Below, one piece after another: positions 44,119 to 54,549 of a stretch of 64,000 nucleotides of DNA. The translations under genes were made by a program, and so were the position numbers. Source of the stretch: Glebionis coronaria. Lineage: Eukaryota > Streptophyta > Magnoliopsida > Asterales > Asteraceae. How positions within the stretch are numbered: the stretch's first letter is position 1; every line of letters begins with the position of its first letter. The DNA lies in NCBI GenBank assembly GCA_025667525.1, contig CM046874.1:661372963-661436962 (forward strand). Reading direction: 5' to 3'. The notes below the pieces were generated by a model. The model saw nothing but the letters and a program-made list of their open reading frames with translations, was not told where the DNA came from and did no database searches.

Positions 44119-46530
44119 AACCATTTAACATCTAACGTTTAACAAATGCATACCGACTCATCTATTGAACATCTAACATGTAACCAAGACATGTCGAGTC
44201 ATCCATTGAACATCTAACGTGTAACCAAGACATGCCGACTCATGCTTTGAACATCTAACGTGTAACCAAGACATGTCTACTCATCCATTGAACATTTAAC
44301 ATGAAACCAAGACATGTCTACTCATCCAATGAACATCTAACGTGTAACCAAAACATACCGACTCATCCATTGAACATCTGACGTGTAACCAAGACATGTC
44401 TACTCATCCATTGAACATCTAACGTGTAACCAACACATACCGACTCATTCATTGAACATCTAACGTGTAACCAACACATACCGACTCATCCATTGAACAT
44501 CTAACGTTTAACAAATGCATACCGACTCATCCATTGAACATCTAACGTTTAACAAATGCATACCGACTCATCCAATGAACATCTAACGTATAACCAAGAC
44601 ATGCCGACTCATTTATTGAACATCTAACGTGTAACCAAGACATGTCGACTCATCCATTGAACATCTAACGTGTAACTAACACATGTCGAGTCGTCAATTG
44701 AACATCTAACGTGTAACCAACACATACCGACTCATCCATTGAACATCTAACGTTTAACAAATGCATACCGACTCATCCATTGAACATCTAACGTGTAACC
44801 AAGACATGCCGACTCATCCATTGAACATCTAATGTTTAACAAATGCATACCGACTCATCCATTGAACATCTAACGTGTAACCAAGACATGTCTACTCATC
44901 CAATGAACATCTAACGTGTAACCAAGACATGCCGACTCATTTATTGAACATCTAACGTGTAACCAAGACATGTCGACTCATCCATTGAACATCTAACATG
45001 TAACCAACACATGTCGAGTCGTCCATTGAACATCTAACGTGTAACCAACACATACCGACTCATCCATTGAACATCTAACGTTTAACAAATGCATACCGAC
45101 TCATCCATTGAACATCTAACGTGTAACCAACACATACTGACTCATTCATTGAACATCTAACGTGTAACCAACACATACCGGCTCATCTATTGAACATCTA
45201 ACGTTTAACAAATGCATACCGACTCATCCATTAAACATCTAACGTTTAACAAATGCATACCGACTCATCCAATGAACATCTAACGTGTAACCAAAACATG
45301 CCGACTCATTTATTGAACATCTAACGTGTAACCTAGACATGTCGACTCATCCATTGAACATCTAACGTGTAACCAACACATGTCGAGTCGTCCATTGAAC
45401 ATCTAACGTGTAACCAACACATACCGACTCATCCATTGAACATCTAACGTTTAACAAATGCATACCGACTCATCCATTGAACATCTAACGTGCAACCAAG
45501 ACATGCCGACTCATCCATTGAACATCTAACGTTTAACAAATGCATACCGACTCATCCATTGAACATCTAACGTGTAACCAAGACATGTCTACTCATACAA
45601 TGAATATCTAACGTGTAACCAAGACATGCTGACTCATTTATTGAACATCTAACGTGTAACCAAGACATGTCGACTCATCCATTGAACATCTAACGTGTAA
45701 CCAACACATGTCGAGTCGTCCATTGAACATCTAACGTGTAACCAACACATACCGACTCATCCATTGAACATCTAGCGTTTAACAAATGCATACCGACTCA
45801 TCCATTGAACATCTAACGTGTAACCAACACATACCGACTCATTCATTGAACATCTAACGTGTAACCAACACATACCGACTCATCCATTGAACATCTAACG
45901 TTTAACAAATGCATACCGACTCATCCATTGAACATCTAACGTTTAACAAATGCATACCGACTCATCCAATGAACATCTAACGTGTAACCAAGACATGCCG
46001 ACTCATTTATTGAACATCTAACGTGTAACCAAGACATGTCGACTCATCCATTGAACATCTAACGTGTAACCAACACATGTCGAGTCGTCCATTGAACATC
46101 TAACGTATAACCAGCACATACCGACTCTCCATTGAACATCTAACGTTTAACAAATGCATACCGACTCATCCATTGAACATCTAACGTGTAACCAAGACAT
46201 GCCGACTCATCCATTGAACATCTAACGTTTAACAAATGCATACCGACTCATCCATTGAACATCTAACGTGTAACAAATGCATACCGACTCATCCAATGAA
46301 CATCTAACGTGTAACCAAGACATGTCGACTCATCCATTGAACATCTAACGTGTAACCAACACATGTCGAGTCGTCCATTGAACATCTAACGTGTAACCAA
46401 CACATACCGACTCATCCATTGAACATCTAACGTTTAACAAATGCATACCAACTCATCTATTGAACATCGAACGTATAACCATAACAAACCGACTCATCCA
46501 TTGAACATCGAACGTATAACCATAACAAAC
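44119..46530. repeat. Minisatellite, 41-bp unit with 697-bp higher-order repeat
   Basis: About 59 units of the reverse complement of the 41-bp repeat in CACTA-1. Variant units with GTCGAGTCGTC start at 44685, 45013, 45382, 45710, 46079 and 46365. The first five give spacings 328, 369, 328, 369, which is a 697-bp (17-unit) higher-order repeat. This differs from the 615-bp period in CACTA-1. Confidence 0.95.
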
Positions 46531-46534
46531 TATT

Positions 46535-46571
46535 GGCGGGAAAACGTTGGCGGGAAAACATTGACGGGAAA
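46535..46571 (+). promoter_or_regulatory. E2F-type sites upstream of the CACTA-2 zinc-finger gene
   Basis: GGCGGGAAA at 46535-46543 and 46549-46557 and the one-base variant GACGGGAAA at 46563-46571, again 14 bp apart. They lie 128-164 bp upstream of the ATG at 46699. A TATA-like CATAAAAGG follows at about 46600. Confidence 0.65.
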
Positions 46572-46698
46572 ATGTTAACCATTTCCCTCACTTTTTGACC
46601 ATAAAAGGATTCACACACACTTATCATCAGCAGATCACACACACACACTTATCATCTCCTACCAAACTCACTACCACCACCACCCGATTTGGTAGCAG

Positions 46699-47210
46699 AT
46701 GGATCTCCGTGAAGCTTATAAGTGTACATGTGGAAATGGATATATAGTGTTGAGACAGTCACATCAATACCATAGCTTTTGTAAACTTTATTATATATGT
46801 CCTCTTTCGAAGGTAAACAATCTAAAGTATTTTTATTTAAGTAATATGTGTGATTTTTAAAATAACATGTCATGTCATTTTTTAATTTTTAACATCCAAA
46901 AAAACAAGATTATGGATGTGGAAATTTTATATGGAAGGATGATCTAGATCTCCAACTCCGTATAAGATCTTCCTCTGGATCTTCAACACCTCAAGGTTCT
47001 CCTTCAAGGCGTTCAATACATCCAAGTTCTTCTACGGGATCTTCTGAATCTGCAACCACTGAGTGCTCAAATTGCAAGATCAAAGATCTAAAGATAAAGA
47101 TGTTAGAGGCAAGACTAGAAATGGAAAGACATCCTGAAGACCACGCATGTCAATCGGCTGTAATACTTCATGAGCTTTTAAATGAAATGGAAAATCTTAG
47201 CGTTGAGTAG
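46699..47210 (+). pseudogene. GRF-type zinc-finger / coiled-coil gene of CACTA-2, splice acceptor lost
   Basis: Exon 1 46699-46812 (38 codons, ends AAG|GTAAAC) and exon 2 46896-47210 (104 codons plus TAG) have the same lengths and phases as the intact gene in CACTA-1. Both exons stay open. The intron's 3' border is ACAT instead of ACAG at 46892-46895, so normal splicing should fail. Exon 1 has several amino-acid changes relative to CACTA-1 (for example Cys for Gly in IFGKLYY). The finger cysteines and the GCGNFIWKDD segment are kept. Conservation of open exons in two diverged copies suggests the protein was maintained before the acceptor mutated. Confidence 0.75.
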
Positions 47211-47329
47211 TAATCGGCTGCACTACTTCACGAACTTTAAGTTGATTAGTAATGTCTGTTTGTAAGTTTTCTATTTGATTCCACAAGGGCTATGTATAAT
47301 ATTATGAATAAATAAATGTTTGTTTTATA

Positions 47330-47520
47330 AATGTCTCATTTTTATTATATAAACGGCGCAAAAATAAAATAACATCGGATCGATAGTTAAAATAATAATT
47401 ATTTGGAATAAATAAATATTTGTTTTATAAATGTCTTATTTTTATTATATAAACGTCGCAAAAATAAAATAACACCGGATCGATAAGTAAAATAATAATT
47501 ATATGGAATAATTAATAATT
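47330..47520. repeat. Two-copy tandem repeat, unit about 117 bp (copy 2)
   Basis: Reverse-complement counterpart of 18481-18700: TTTGTTTTATAAATGTCT ... AAAATAACA(T/C)CGGATCGAT occurs twice. Confidence 0.7.
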
Positions 47521-47559
47521 TTTCATAACAAGCAAAAACTAATTATATATATATGACAG

Positions 47560-48000
47560 AGAGTTTCCCTGGCGACATGTCGCCAGGGAAACTTTTAGGA
47601 TTTGGCGGGTAAAAGTCCGCCACACATTTTGTGCTTAACTTTGAAACTAATTACGTATGGAAAAAGTTTCCCTGGCGACATGTCGCCAGGGATAAGTTTG
47701 ACAGGTTATTAGCAAAAACAATTATTGTTAAATACGATGGATGAAGTTTCTCTGGCGACATGTCGCCAGGGATAAGTTGGGACAAAGTTTCCCTGGCGAC
47801 ACGCCAGGGAAACTTTGGAGGGAAAATTTCGCGCTCTTTCACTTGGTATCTGATTTTGGACGGATTATCCCTGGCGACATGTCGCCAGGGAAACCTTAGT
47901 CAAACTTTGACCAAAAAGTAAATCTGCTTTATCGTCACGTCAGCAATGTCGCCAGGGAAAAGGGGTTATCCCTGGCGACATTTTGTCGCCAGGGAAACTC
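47560..48000. repeat. 5' subterminal palindromic array of CACTA-2
   Basis: Seven or so GGCGACATGTCGCC palindromes (near 47572, 47672, 47752, 47795, 47873, 47945, 47975). One has lost the CATGT centre (47790-47810) and the outermost carries a TTTT centre, as in CACTA-1. Confidence 0.85.
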
Positions 48001-48033
48001 CGGTCACCTGTTCCTAGTTTTCTTGTAGTGCGT

Positions 48034-49335
48034 TCCGTCAGTTTTTGAAACCGATGAGGAATTCGATGCTTACTTCTTGCCACTAGCACACAGTCATTAT
48101 CAACGGTTGCTTGAAGAAGAGAATCGTCCAAGACTATCTCGGACCCCAGTCAACCATGACCGAGAAGGTGCTGAGGAACGGCTCACGAACGATTATTTCG
48201 TTGAGAATTGTAGGTATCCTTTGGTTAAGTTTCGTGAAAGATTTCGAATGAGCCGAAGACTATTTTTAAAAATAGTTAACGGCATAAAAAATTATCAGGT
48301 CGATCCTCTTCCTGCGCATTTTAATTATTTTACTTTTGACCTGATGCTACGGGTCGAATGAGTATTAGTGCTATTATGAAGTGCACAATGGCTATACGTC
48401 AATTGGCATATGGCAACACGCCGGATGCATTTGATGAATATTTACAAATTGCTAATCGAACCGGACGTGAGTGTCTAATGTATTTTAATATGTGTGTTAT
48501 TGACTTGTATATGGCCAAGTATTTAAGAAAACCAACTCCGGCCGATGTTGATCAAATATATGATCTACATCTTACGAACACATGGTTTTCCGGGGATGCT
48601 TGGCAGCATTGATTGTATGCACTGGGAATGGAAAAATTGTCCAGTTGCGTGGCATGGACAATACGCCGGTGGTTATAAAAGATACCCTACTTTGATGCTT
48701 GAAGATGTTGCTTCGCAAGATCTGTGGATTTGGCATGCTTTTTTTGGGATGGCAGGTGCGAATAACGATATTAATGTTTTAGATAATTCTCCGTTATTTG
48801 ATGACCTTCTGAATGACGAAGCACCGGTAAAACCGTATACGGTTAACGGAGTTGAGTATCAAAATGGGTATTACTTAGCGGATGGTATTTACCCACAATG
48901 GGCGAGTTTCGTGAAGTCTTTCACGGTTGCAACTGACGCCAAACATGCTCACTTCAAAAGGCGTCAAGAAGGTGCACGGAAAGATGTTGAACGTGCATTT
49001 GGTGGTCTCCAAGGACGTTGGGGAATACTACGTCAACCAGCACGCGCGTATGAAGTAAACACCTTACGGCGACTCATGTATACGTGCATCATACTTCTCA
49101 TAACATGATTTTGAAAGATCAAGGTATGCAGGTTTTAGATTGGAACCAAAATTACGTTAACCCGTCAAGGAATATGCAACGAACATGGGTTGAACGGTGT
49201 GAAGTTTACCGCCGAAAAAACAAAGAACTACGTGACCGACAAACCCATCAAAGTCTTCAACAAAACCTTATGGATCATATCTGGAATCAAATTGACCACG
49301 GAGATGAAGATGCATATGAAGATGAAGAAAACTAA
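48034..49335 (+). pseudogene. PIF/Harbinger (HARBI1-like) DDE transposase, interrupted and frameshifted
   Basis: Continues the ORF that starts at 34745. An N-terminal helix-rich part (DAYFLPLAHSHYQRLL, FRMSRRLFLKIV) precedes KCTMAIRQLAYGN, which is typical of plant Harbinger proteins. The catalytic DDE core follows: GSIDCMHWEWKNCPVAW (first Asp), LWIWHAFFGMAGANNDINVL (second Asp), YYLADGIYP, and ARKDVERAFGGLQGRWGILR (Glu). The C-terminal tail is charged and ends EDAYEDEEN. Three frameshifts are inferred from the conserved order: near 48335 (before DATGR), near 48578 (before HGFPGML) and a 2-nt insertion near 49097 (CIIL/HNMIL). Family members cut and paste the element and usually need a Myb-like partner, which is absent here. 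Confidence 0.88.
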
Positions 49336-50520
49336 ACAGCGGGTCGTATGATTTTTTAATTTTTGTATGTTTTTTTAATTTTCCTATGTTTTTTTAATTT
49401 TCGTATGTTTTTTTTATTATGTTCGTTTAATTTTAAAAGTATTGTAATGTTGGTTATGTTTAATGAAATATTTAAGTTTGTTTAGGGGGTGTTTTGTAAA
49501 ATTCTGAAAAACTGGAAATCACTTGGAGTGATGACTCCCCTGTTTTTTTCATGTGAGTGAGTGAGTGAGTTTTGCTGCCGTGACACCCCAAAACACACTC
49601 ACTCCAAGCCATGACTCCTAGTGCTCTAAATACATGTAACTAGCGTGTATCAACACCCCATTAACGATAACAAGTAAAATGTGTAACTATTAATATCGAA
49701 CAAGAATATCAATTGATTTTTATTGTTATACTAGTTAAGTAAGAACCAATTTAATAGTATCTTAGATGTCAGTTTGCAGGTTTGTTTAATGTTCAGAATT
49801 TGAGGTTATGACTTCTACCTTGCTTGCAGGTTTGTTTTCGTATTAGGATCCATGGAGGAGGAAGACCAGGAATACATGTTTTCGAGATGAGAAAAAGAAG
49901 AAAACCAAGGAATGATTCGAATTTTAATGAAAAAAACACGGAATTTCTTCTTCATACTAATATTGGTAAGACGGACAATGAAGGCGCACATCATTATGAT
50001 ATTGCTAGATGAAAGGCAGGATCTAAACTTGGCTTATCCACGAGCATATCCTTTTGAAACCATGTCAAGAAAGAAATTCACCCATCCAAAAGGTCCCATT
50101 TCAAGAGAATGGTATGGACATTTCTGATATATTAATTGTAAAACTTCTATAATATTACAAAGAAGTTACGCATGTCTACATTTTCTTTAGAAGTTTTACT
50201 TTAGGCCATCCATAATGCACACTGCAATGAAAAAAGAGAGTCCATGTGGCTGAGTTCATCCTACTGTGGGAAGTCCAGGTCATAATTAGTGTAAATAAGG
50301 TGCCTCCTAAACACACGCTCATCATTGGAAGTCCAGGCCGGTGATCATCTAATACTTGAGTCGCAGTATTAAAGCTATACTCTAATCATTAAGTGGCCAT
50401 AATCGCAGGTAATATCTATAGCTTTTCGATCCTAAATTAAAAAGAAGCTTAGAAGGCAAGTACGGTTAAAAATGTTTATTCTTAAGTGTATACATTATTG
50501 TGTCATTGTTAACTAATTAA
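49336..50520. other. Harbinger 3' part and downstream host sequence
   Basis: To 49626 this is the Harbinger 3' untranslated part, with repeated TTTTTTTAATTTTCGTATG. Beyond it, 50020-50150 (CATATCCTTTTGAAACCATG, AGGTCCCATTTCAAGAGAAT) resembles the knottin upstream region at 33000-33060, so it is a fragment of another duplicated unit. No coding region is supported. Confidence 0.55.
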
Positions 50521-50732
50521 TTTGGACATTGTCATAATAGAAATAGTAGTGCAATGAACTTTTCATTAAACACGCGCACACAACCAGAATTATAAAGGCA
50601 TGACTCTTGAGTGTGTCTTGACCCATATCAACTGATGATATGTTACATTATTGTAGATACATGGCACACCATATATTTGGAGGCATGAATTATTAAAACA
50701 GACACACTCATGTTGTATGCATAACAGACTCC

Positions 50733-51308
50733 CTAACCCACACAAAATCTTCCCACACAAGAGCCACAACATGGATTGAAGGGGTTGCATGGTAGACCCA
50801 TACGAATACAGTAAGTTTCTTGACATTTTCCAACAAAAAAACCATCGCAATAATAAGGATCACAGCAATGATCAAGCGCCCCACACGGCTGGCCTAGACT
50901 AATGCAATTCTTGCCCGGGGATGATTTGCGAGCAAGTATCAATTCCTTCCCATCTTCCAAAATGAGTATTTCAGCTACAACTGGATTTGCCTGCACAAAG
51001 GGACGGTCGAAGAGACCATTATTCAGTTTTAAAGATGTCTTTGCCTAGTTTTGTTTTTTAATTTCAAATGAGAGCAAGCATTTCTCTTTAGCCTAAGCAG
51101 TTAGGATTATTATATTAAACTAACAATCTAACACATGCATGTAATGTACCTTACTCTTCCCTACTCCTGCATCATGCGGCACGGTCTTTTGATCTTCCAC
51201 AACCATCGAAATATCCTGCTTACCATCGTTGTCTGAAGAAACACACAAAGTCGAGCTGATACTCGTGATAAAGACAAGAAACAACATCATTGCATACATC
51301 TTGTTCAT
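50733..51308 (-). CDS. Secreted double-knottin cysteine-rich protein, gene 2
   Basis: Complement of join(50733..50990, 51150..51308), intron 159 bp with GT and CAG borders. Exon 1 has 53 codons, with a signal peptide nearly identical to that of gene 1 (MNKMYAMMLFLVFITSISST) and an acidic pro-region. Exon 2 has 85 codons, with two consecutive cystine-knot blocks. The first (GKNCISLGQPCGALDHCCDP...) has the same spacing as gene 1. The second starts only 4 residues after the last Cys of the first and has changed loops (C-x6-C-x5-CC-x2-C-x4-C). The first knot is conserved between the paralogues while the second has diverged strongly, as often seen in defence peptide families. The gene is intact and has a TATA-like box at 51359-51367. 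The biological target is unknown. Confidence 0.8.
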
Positions 51309-51358
51309 GATGAAAATTGTTTACGATGGTGTGAGGTACCGCTACAACTCGTCTAGCC

Positions 51359-51367
51359 TATTTATAG
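51359..51367 (-). promoter_or_regulatory. TATA box of knottin gene 2
   Basis: The minus strand reads CTATAAATA, 51 bp upstream of the ATG at 51308, in a promoter region similar to that of gene 1. Confidence 0.7.
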
Positions 51368-52003
51368 ACTTTTGAAACATGCAAAGTAGTTATAATGAGA
51401 CAGTTGAGTATTAAATAAGAGTTGTTGTGATGCGCACCTCATCTGTTTAATTTGTATCACGTTTTCTTTTAGGGTCTTGTTAGAGGATCAAAGGCTTGGC
51501 TAATCCACAACCATATGCTTTTGAAACCATGCCCACAAATAAATGGTTTTGAAATTTCAGTTCTACATTTTCTTTTACATGTAAATTTTAATATATTACA
51601 GAAAACTTAAAGGTAAAACAATCAACTTAACTTATTTCGCATATTCAAACAAATCATACAATTTTCATGATACAACATAACAAATAATGTGAGAATAAAA
51701 CATAATGAGGCGAACGATACAACAATCAATCAAACATAACAACATCAGTAAACCATACAATAACACAGTGAGCAAAACTTGAGCTTGACATCGGGACAAT
51801 CAACTTTTGTATAGTTATAGGCTAAACACGCTGTTTCTAAGAACAGTTGAGGTACCCCTGCTAGGTTTTTATGTTTTGCACACACTATTCTTCTCTACTA
51901 TGCACATGTTTCAGAGTTAAATACTCGGTGTTTGAATTTACTTTCAACATTTGCCAGGGATTTAGTAAAATAATCTACAGTTGCTGTCATTGATGTCTTT
52001 CAG
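51368..52003. other. Duplicated knottin upstream region and intron-like sequence
   Basis: 51407-51750 repeats the upstream and distal segments found at 32930-33130 and 34190-34330. From about 51780 the sequence is unique and leads into the splice acceptor at 52003. No additional exon was recognised. Confidence 0.55.
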
Positions 52004-52499
52004 GCTATTAGAAGCTGCTTGGAAGCAAATTTCTTTTACTGACATAGATGGAGGAGCAATCGTTTTTCAACAACATGAAGATGAATCTTCGTTCCACCTG
52101 CAGGTATGCACCAAGTTACTATTCTAAAGGATTATTTATTGTTGGTATTTGCTACTATTTTGTTGATTCTGCATCTTTTTTTTTCCTCATGTTATTGTCC
52201 TGTGGTGTCGCATACTCTGGTCACGGAATCAGTTAAGTTAGGATGATAATTAACTCCAAAATTTACACGTGTTTTCAAACAACTCAGAATGTAACTCTTT
52301 CTTCGGGAAATAAGATGGTGTTAGTGAAATTGCTAGGTGAATGAAATAAATGATCGTATACCATGTTTTAGAATAAAAACTTGAAATGAAAATGTTGATA
52401 TAATTATAACACATATCTTTCAAGGTTAATAATAGAAAAACACAAAACTACTTTGTGATGATAATTTCACCTTCTTGATGAAGTCTTGGTTTCAAGAAG

Positions 52500-53110
52500 T
52501 CTCTCATATTGTATCATATTGCCACTATTATCTCGAAGGTATCATTCTGGATATCCGAAGTATCTTGGGTCGTCAAGGGTTCTCTGTTAGATCGTAAACT
52601 TGATTTGATCACTGAAGGCCTCGCTAATAGTCCAAGTTCATACAGGAAGGTTCTAGAATTCCGAAGAAGGTGCTATAGAAAATATCTATGGATATAGATA
52701 AGTATGATAAAATATCATTGAGAAATATCTAGAATAAGTTAGAAATATCTAGTTAAGATTATCTAGATGGAAATATCTAGATTAAGATAAGGATTATATC
52801 ATGGAAATATCTTGGTTCTAGAATCTTCCATGGAGTAGTATAAATAGGTGGTGTTGTAAGCATTTGGAACTTGATCGGAAAAGTACCAAGAAAAGTTTCA
52901 AGCAATAAACTTACTTTCATAAAAGCTTATCTCTTCCTCTAGTATTAGCCTAAAAGGCTCCGTGTGTTTCCCAACATTCTCAAATTTACCTCAAAGTATT
53001 AATTCATTCATCTTCTGCTTCAAGGTCACCTGGTGATTGTTGCATTCACCATCAATTAATCCAAAGATTCTTTCATAAACTATATAACTTTACGTCTTGG
53101 TTTCGACTCT
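52500..53110. mobile_element. Possible LTR fragment within the intron of the host gene fragment
   Basis: The interval is framed by two similar segments (GTCTTGGTTTC...CTCTCATATTGTATC at 52484 and 53094). It contains repeated GAAATATCTAG motifs (52735-52800) and a promoter-like GTAGTATAAATAGG at about 52833, followed by polyA-site-like sequence and CCCAACA. This looks like a solo or truncated LTR, but the ends and target duplication are not convincing. Confidence 0.4.
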
Positions 53111-53451
53111 CTCATATTGTATCGTGTTTGAGATTATATTTTCTTTTTGGCAGGAGTAAGTTTTATACTGTTACCGTAATGCATACTCTTAATCTTGGTC
53201 TCTTTCTTTATCAAATATGTCATTAGACATAAACCATCATTGTTCATATGGATTCCGTCATTTGGTCTTAGCTTGGCGATCTGCTCAAGGAAATTAAGGC
53301 TGTTGATCCAAATGTCACTAAGTACGGCGTGAAAGTTTCACCTGTCAGTTATTTGAACGTATTTAGTTTATATGTGTCTGGAGACGCATATACTTGTACA
53401 CTTATGTAGATATACACATGTCTGTATGTGTGTGCATTGTGTATGTATATA

Positions 53452-53956
53452 TGTTAAAAGTTATAACACTTTTGACAAGCTTGTATATTTTCAGGGACTT
53501 ATTTGCAATTATTATTAGTGTATTACTTGCATCTTTCTTGTTTTGTATATTTGTTATTTATGCAGGGACCTTAAGTGCAATTGGATGTTGAGAGTTGTAT
53601 ATAGCTGGCCAGCGTTGACTCGTTTCATTCACTCATTCCATTATCTTCACACACACAAAGAAATCTTCTCTCAACCGTTCAGTTACGAATCTTTTGGTTT
53701 GGTTGCAGTTTTTGTTTTAGATCATCTTGATCTAGTTTTTATAGTTTGGTTAGGATCTTGTAAGCGTGAGTAATTGTTTAGATTTGATAGAATCCACCTA
53801 GTGGGGACTATCTTTCTTTCTGGTTGTATTGTTTGGTGAGCATCCGTGTTGGGGACTCATCTTCTTGTGTTTATAGTTTTAATAAAAGATATCACTAAAG
53901 GGGTGGTTGGTTGAGTGATTAAAATCTATCTTGTTGGTTTTGGTATCATTTTTACA
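53452..53956 (+). repeat. 5' LTR of the Copia element
   Basis: 505 bp, TG...CA, virtually identical to the 3' LTR. The short open frames inside it are not genes. Confidence 0.95.
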
Positions 53957-53968
53957 TGGTATCAGAGC
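53957..53968 (+). other. Primer-binding site of the Copia element
   Basis: TGGTATCAGAGC directly follows the 5' LTR and is complementary to the 3' end of initiator methionine tRNA, the usual primer of plant Copia elements. Confidence 0.9.
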
Positions 53969-54549
53969 CCTTGGTTGATTCTTGAGGCTCGATTGGTGTT
54001 TCTGGTGATAATTAGGGTTTTGTCTTGAAACCCTAATTTTTGGGGGTTTTGGTTAATTGGTGGTTCTTGACGGTTCTTGAGTTGTTAATCATTGATTAAC
54101 GTGGTGATTGATCGATTCTGAAGGTCAATTTGAAGAAACCCTAATTTTTCTTTTTAGGGTTTTCTTGATCTTGTTGATCTGTGGTTCTTTGGGGCCATTC
54201 TTGTTGGTTCTTGGTATATTCCGCTGCTGTTTTCGCTCTGTAAGTTTTTTTCTTTCTCTTAAGTGAATCTGGCTTAAGTCAACGGGGAGCAAACAGGCTG
54301 ATTAACACCTTGACCTTCCACCGTTTGAGTGGTTTGGATACCTGCTCTGGTCAGTCCCATTCTCGTTGATTTAGCTTTGAGAAGCTTGGGTGTGAGTTCT
54401 TGTTTCTTGGTTTATTAGTTTAGTTTGTCTGGTTTATTGGTTTATTTGCTTTCTGTTTTTTTTTGGTTGTTTAGTTCTTGTTAGTTTGTTTGGTTTAGTT
54501 GGTTTTATTGTTTTTTCTGTTTTGGTATTTGTTTTGTTTTGTTTTGATC

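Larger units (their letters stand above)
34762..48030 (-). mobile_element. CACTA (En/Spm) transposon copy 2, both ends present
   Basis: On the minus strand the element begins CACTACAAGAAAAC at 48030. Its other end, read inward from 34762 on the plus strand, is CATTACAAAAATGC, the diverged partner terminus. The target duplication is CGT (34759-34761 and 48031-48033). Length is 13,269 bp. Its plan matches CACTA-1 in inverted orientation. The 3' terminus allows the missing end of CACTA-1 to be recognised. The transposase genes carry frameshifts, so the copy is not autonomous. Confidence 0.93.
34383..49626 (+). mobile_element. PIF/Harbinger transposon, split by CACTA-2
   Basis: The left end GAGGGCAGGGAGTCTTGGC and the right end (opposite strand) GAGCACTAGGAGTCATGGC are imperfect inverted repeats matching at about 14 of 19 positions. 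They are flanked by TAA on both sides (34380-34382, 49627-49629), the 3-bp target of PIF/Harbinger elements. Without CACTA-2 and one CGT the element is about 1.97 kb. It carries one transposase-type gene and no recognisable Myb-like second ORF. The gene has three frameshifts, so the element is not autonomous. Confidence 0.85.

Noticed and set aside
52500..53110. Firm call of a solo LTR in the intron
   Set aside because: Promoter-like and repeated motifs are present, but neither TG...CA ends nor a short exact target duplication could be shown. Reported at low confidence only.
53543..53773. 76-codon frame occurring twice (also 59159-59389)
   Set aside because: It lies within the two LTRs of the Copia element and is duplicated for that reason only.
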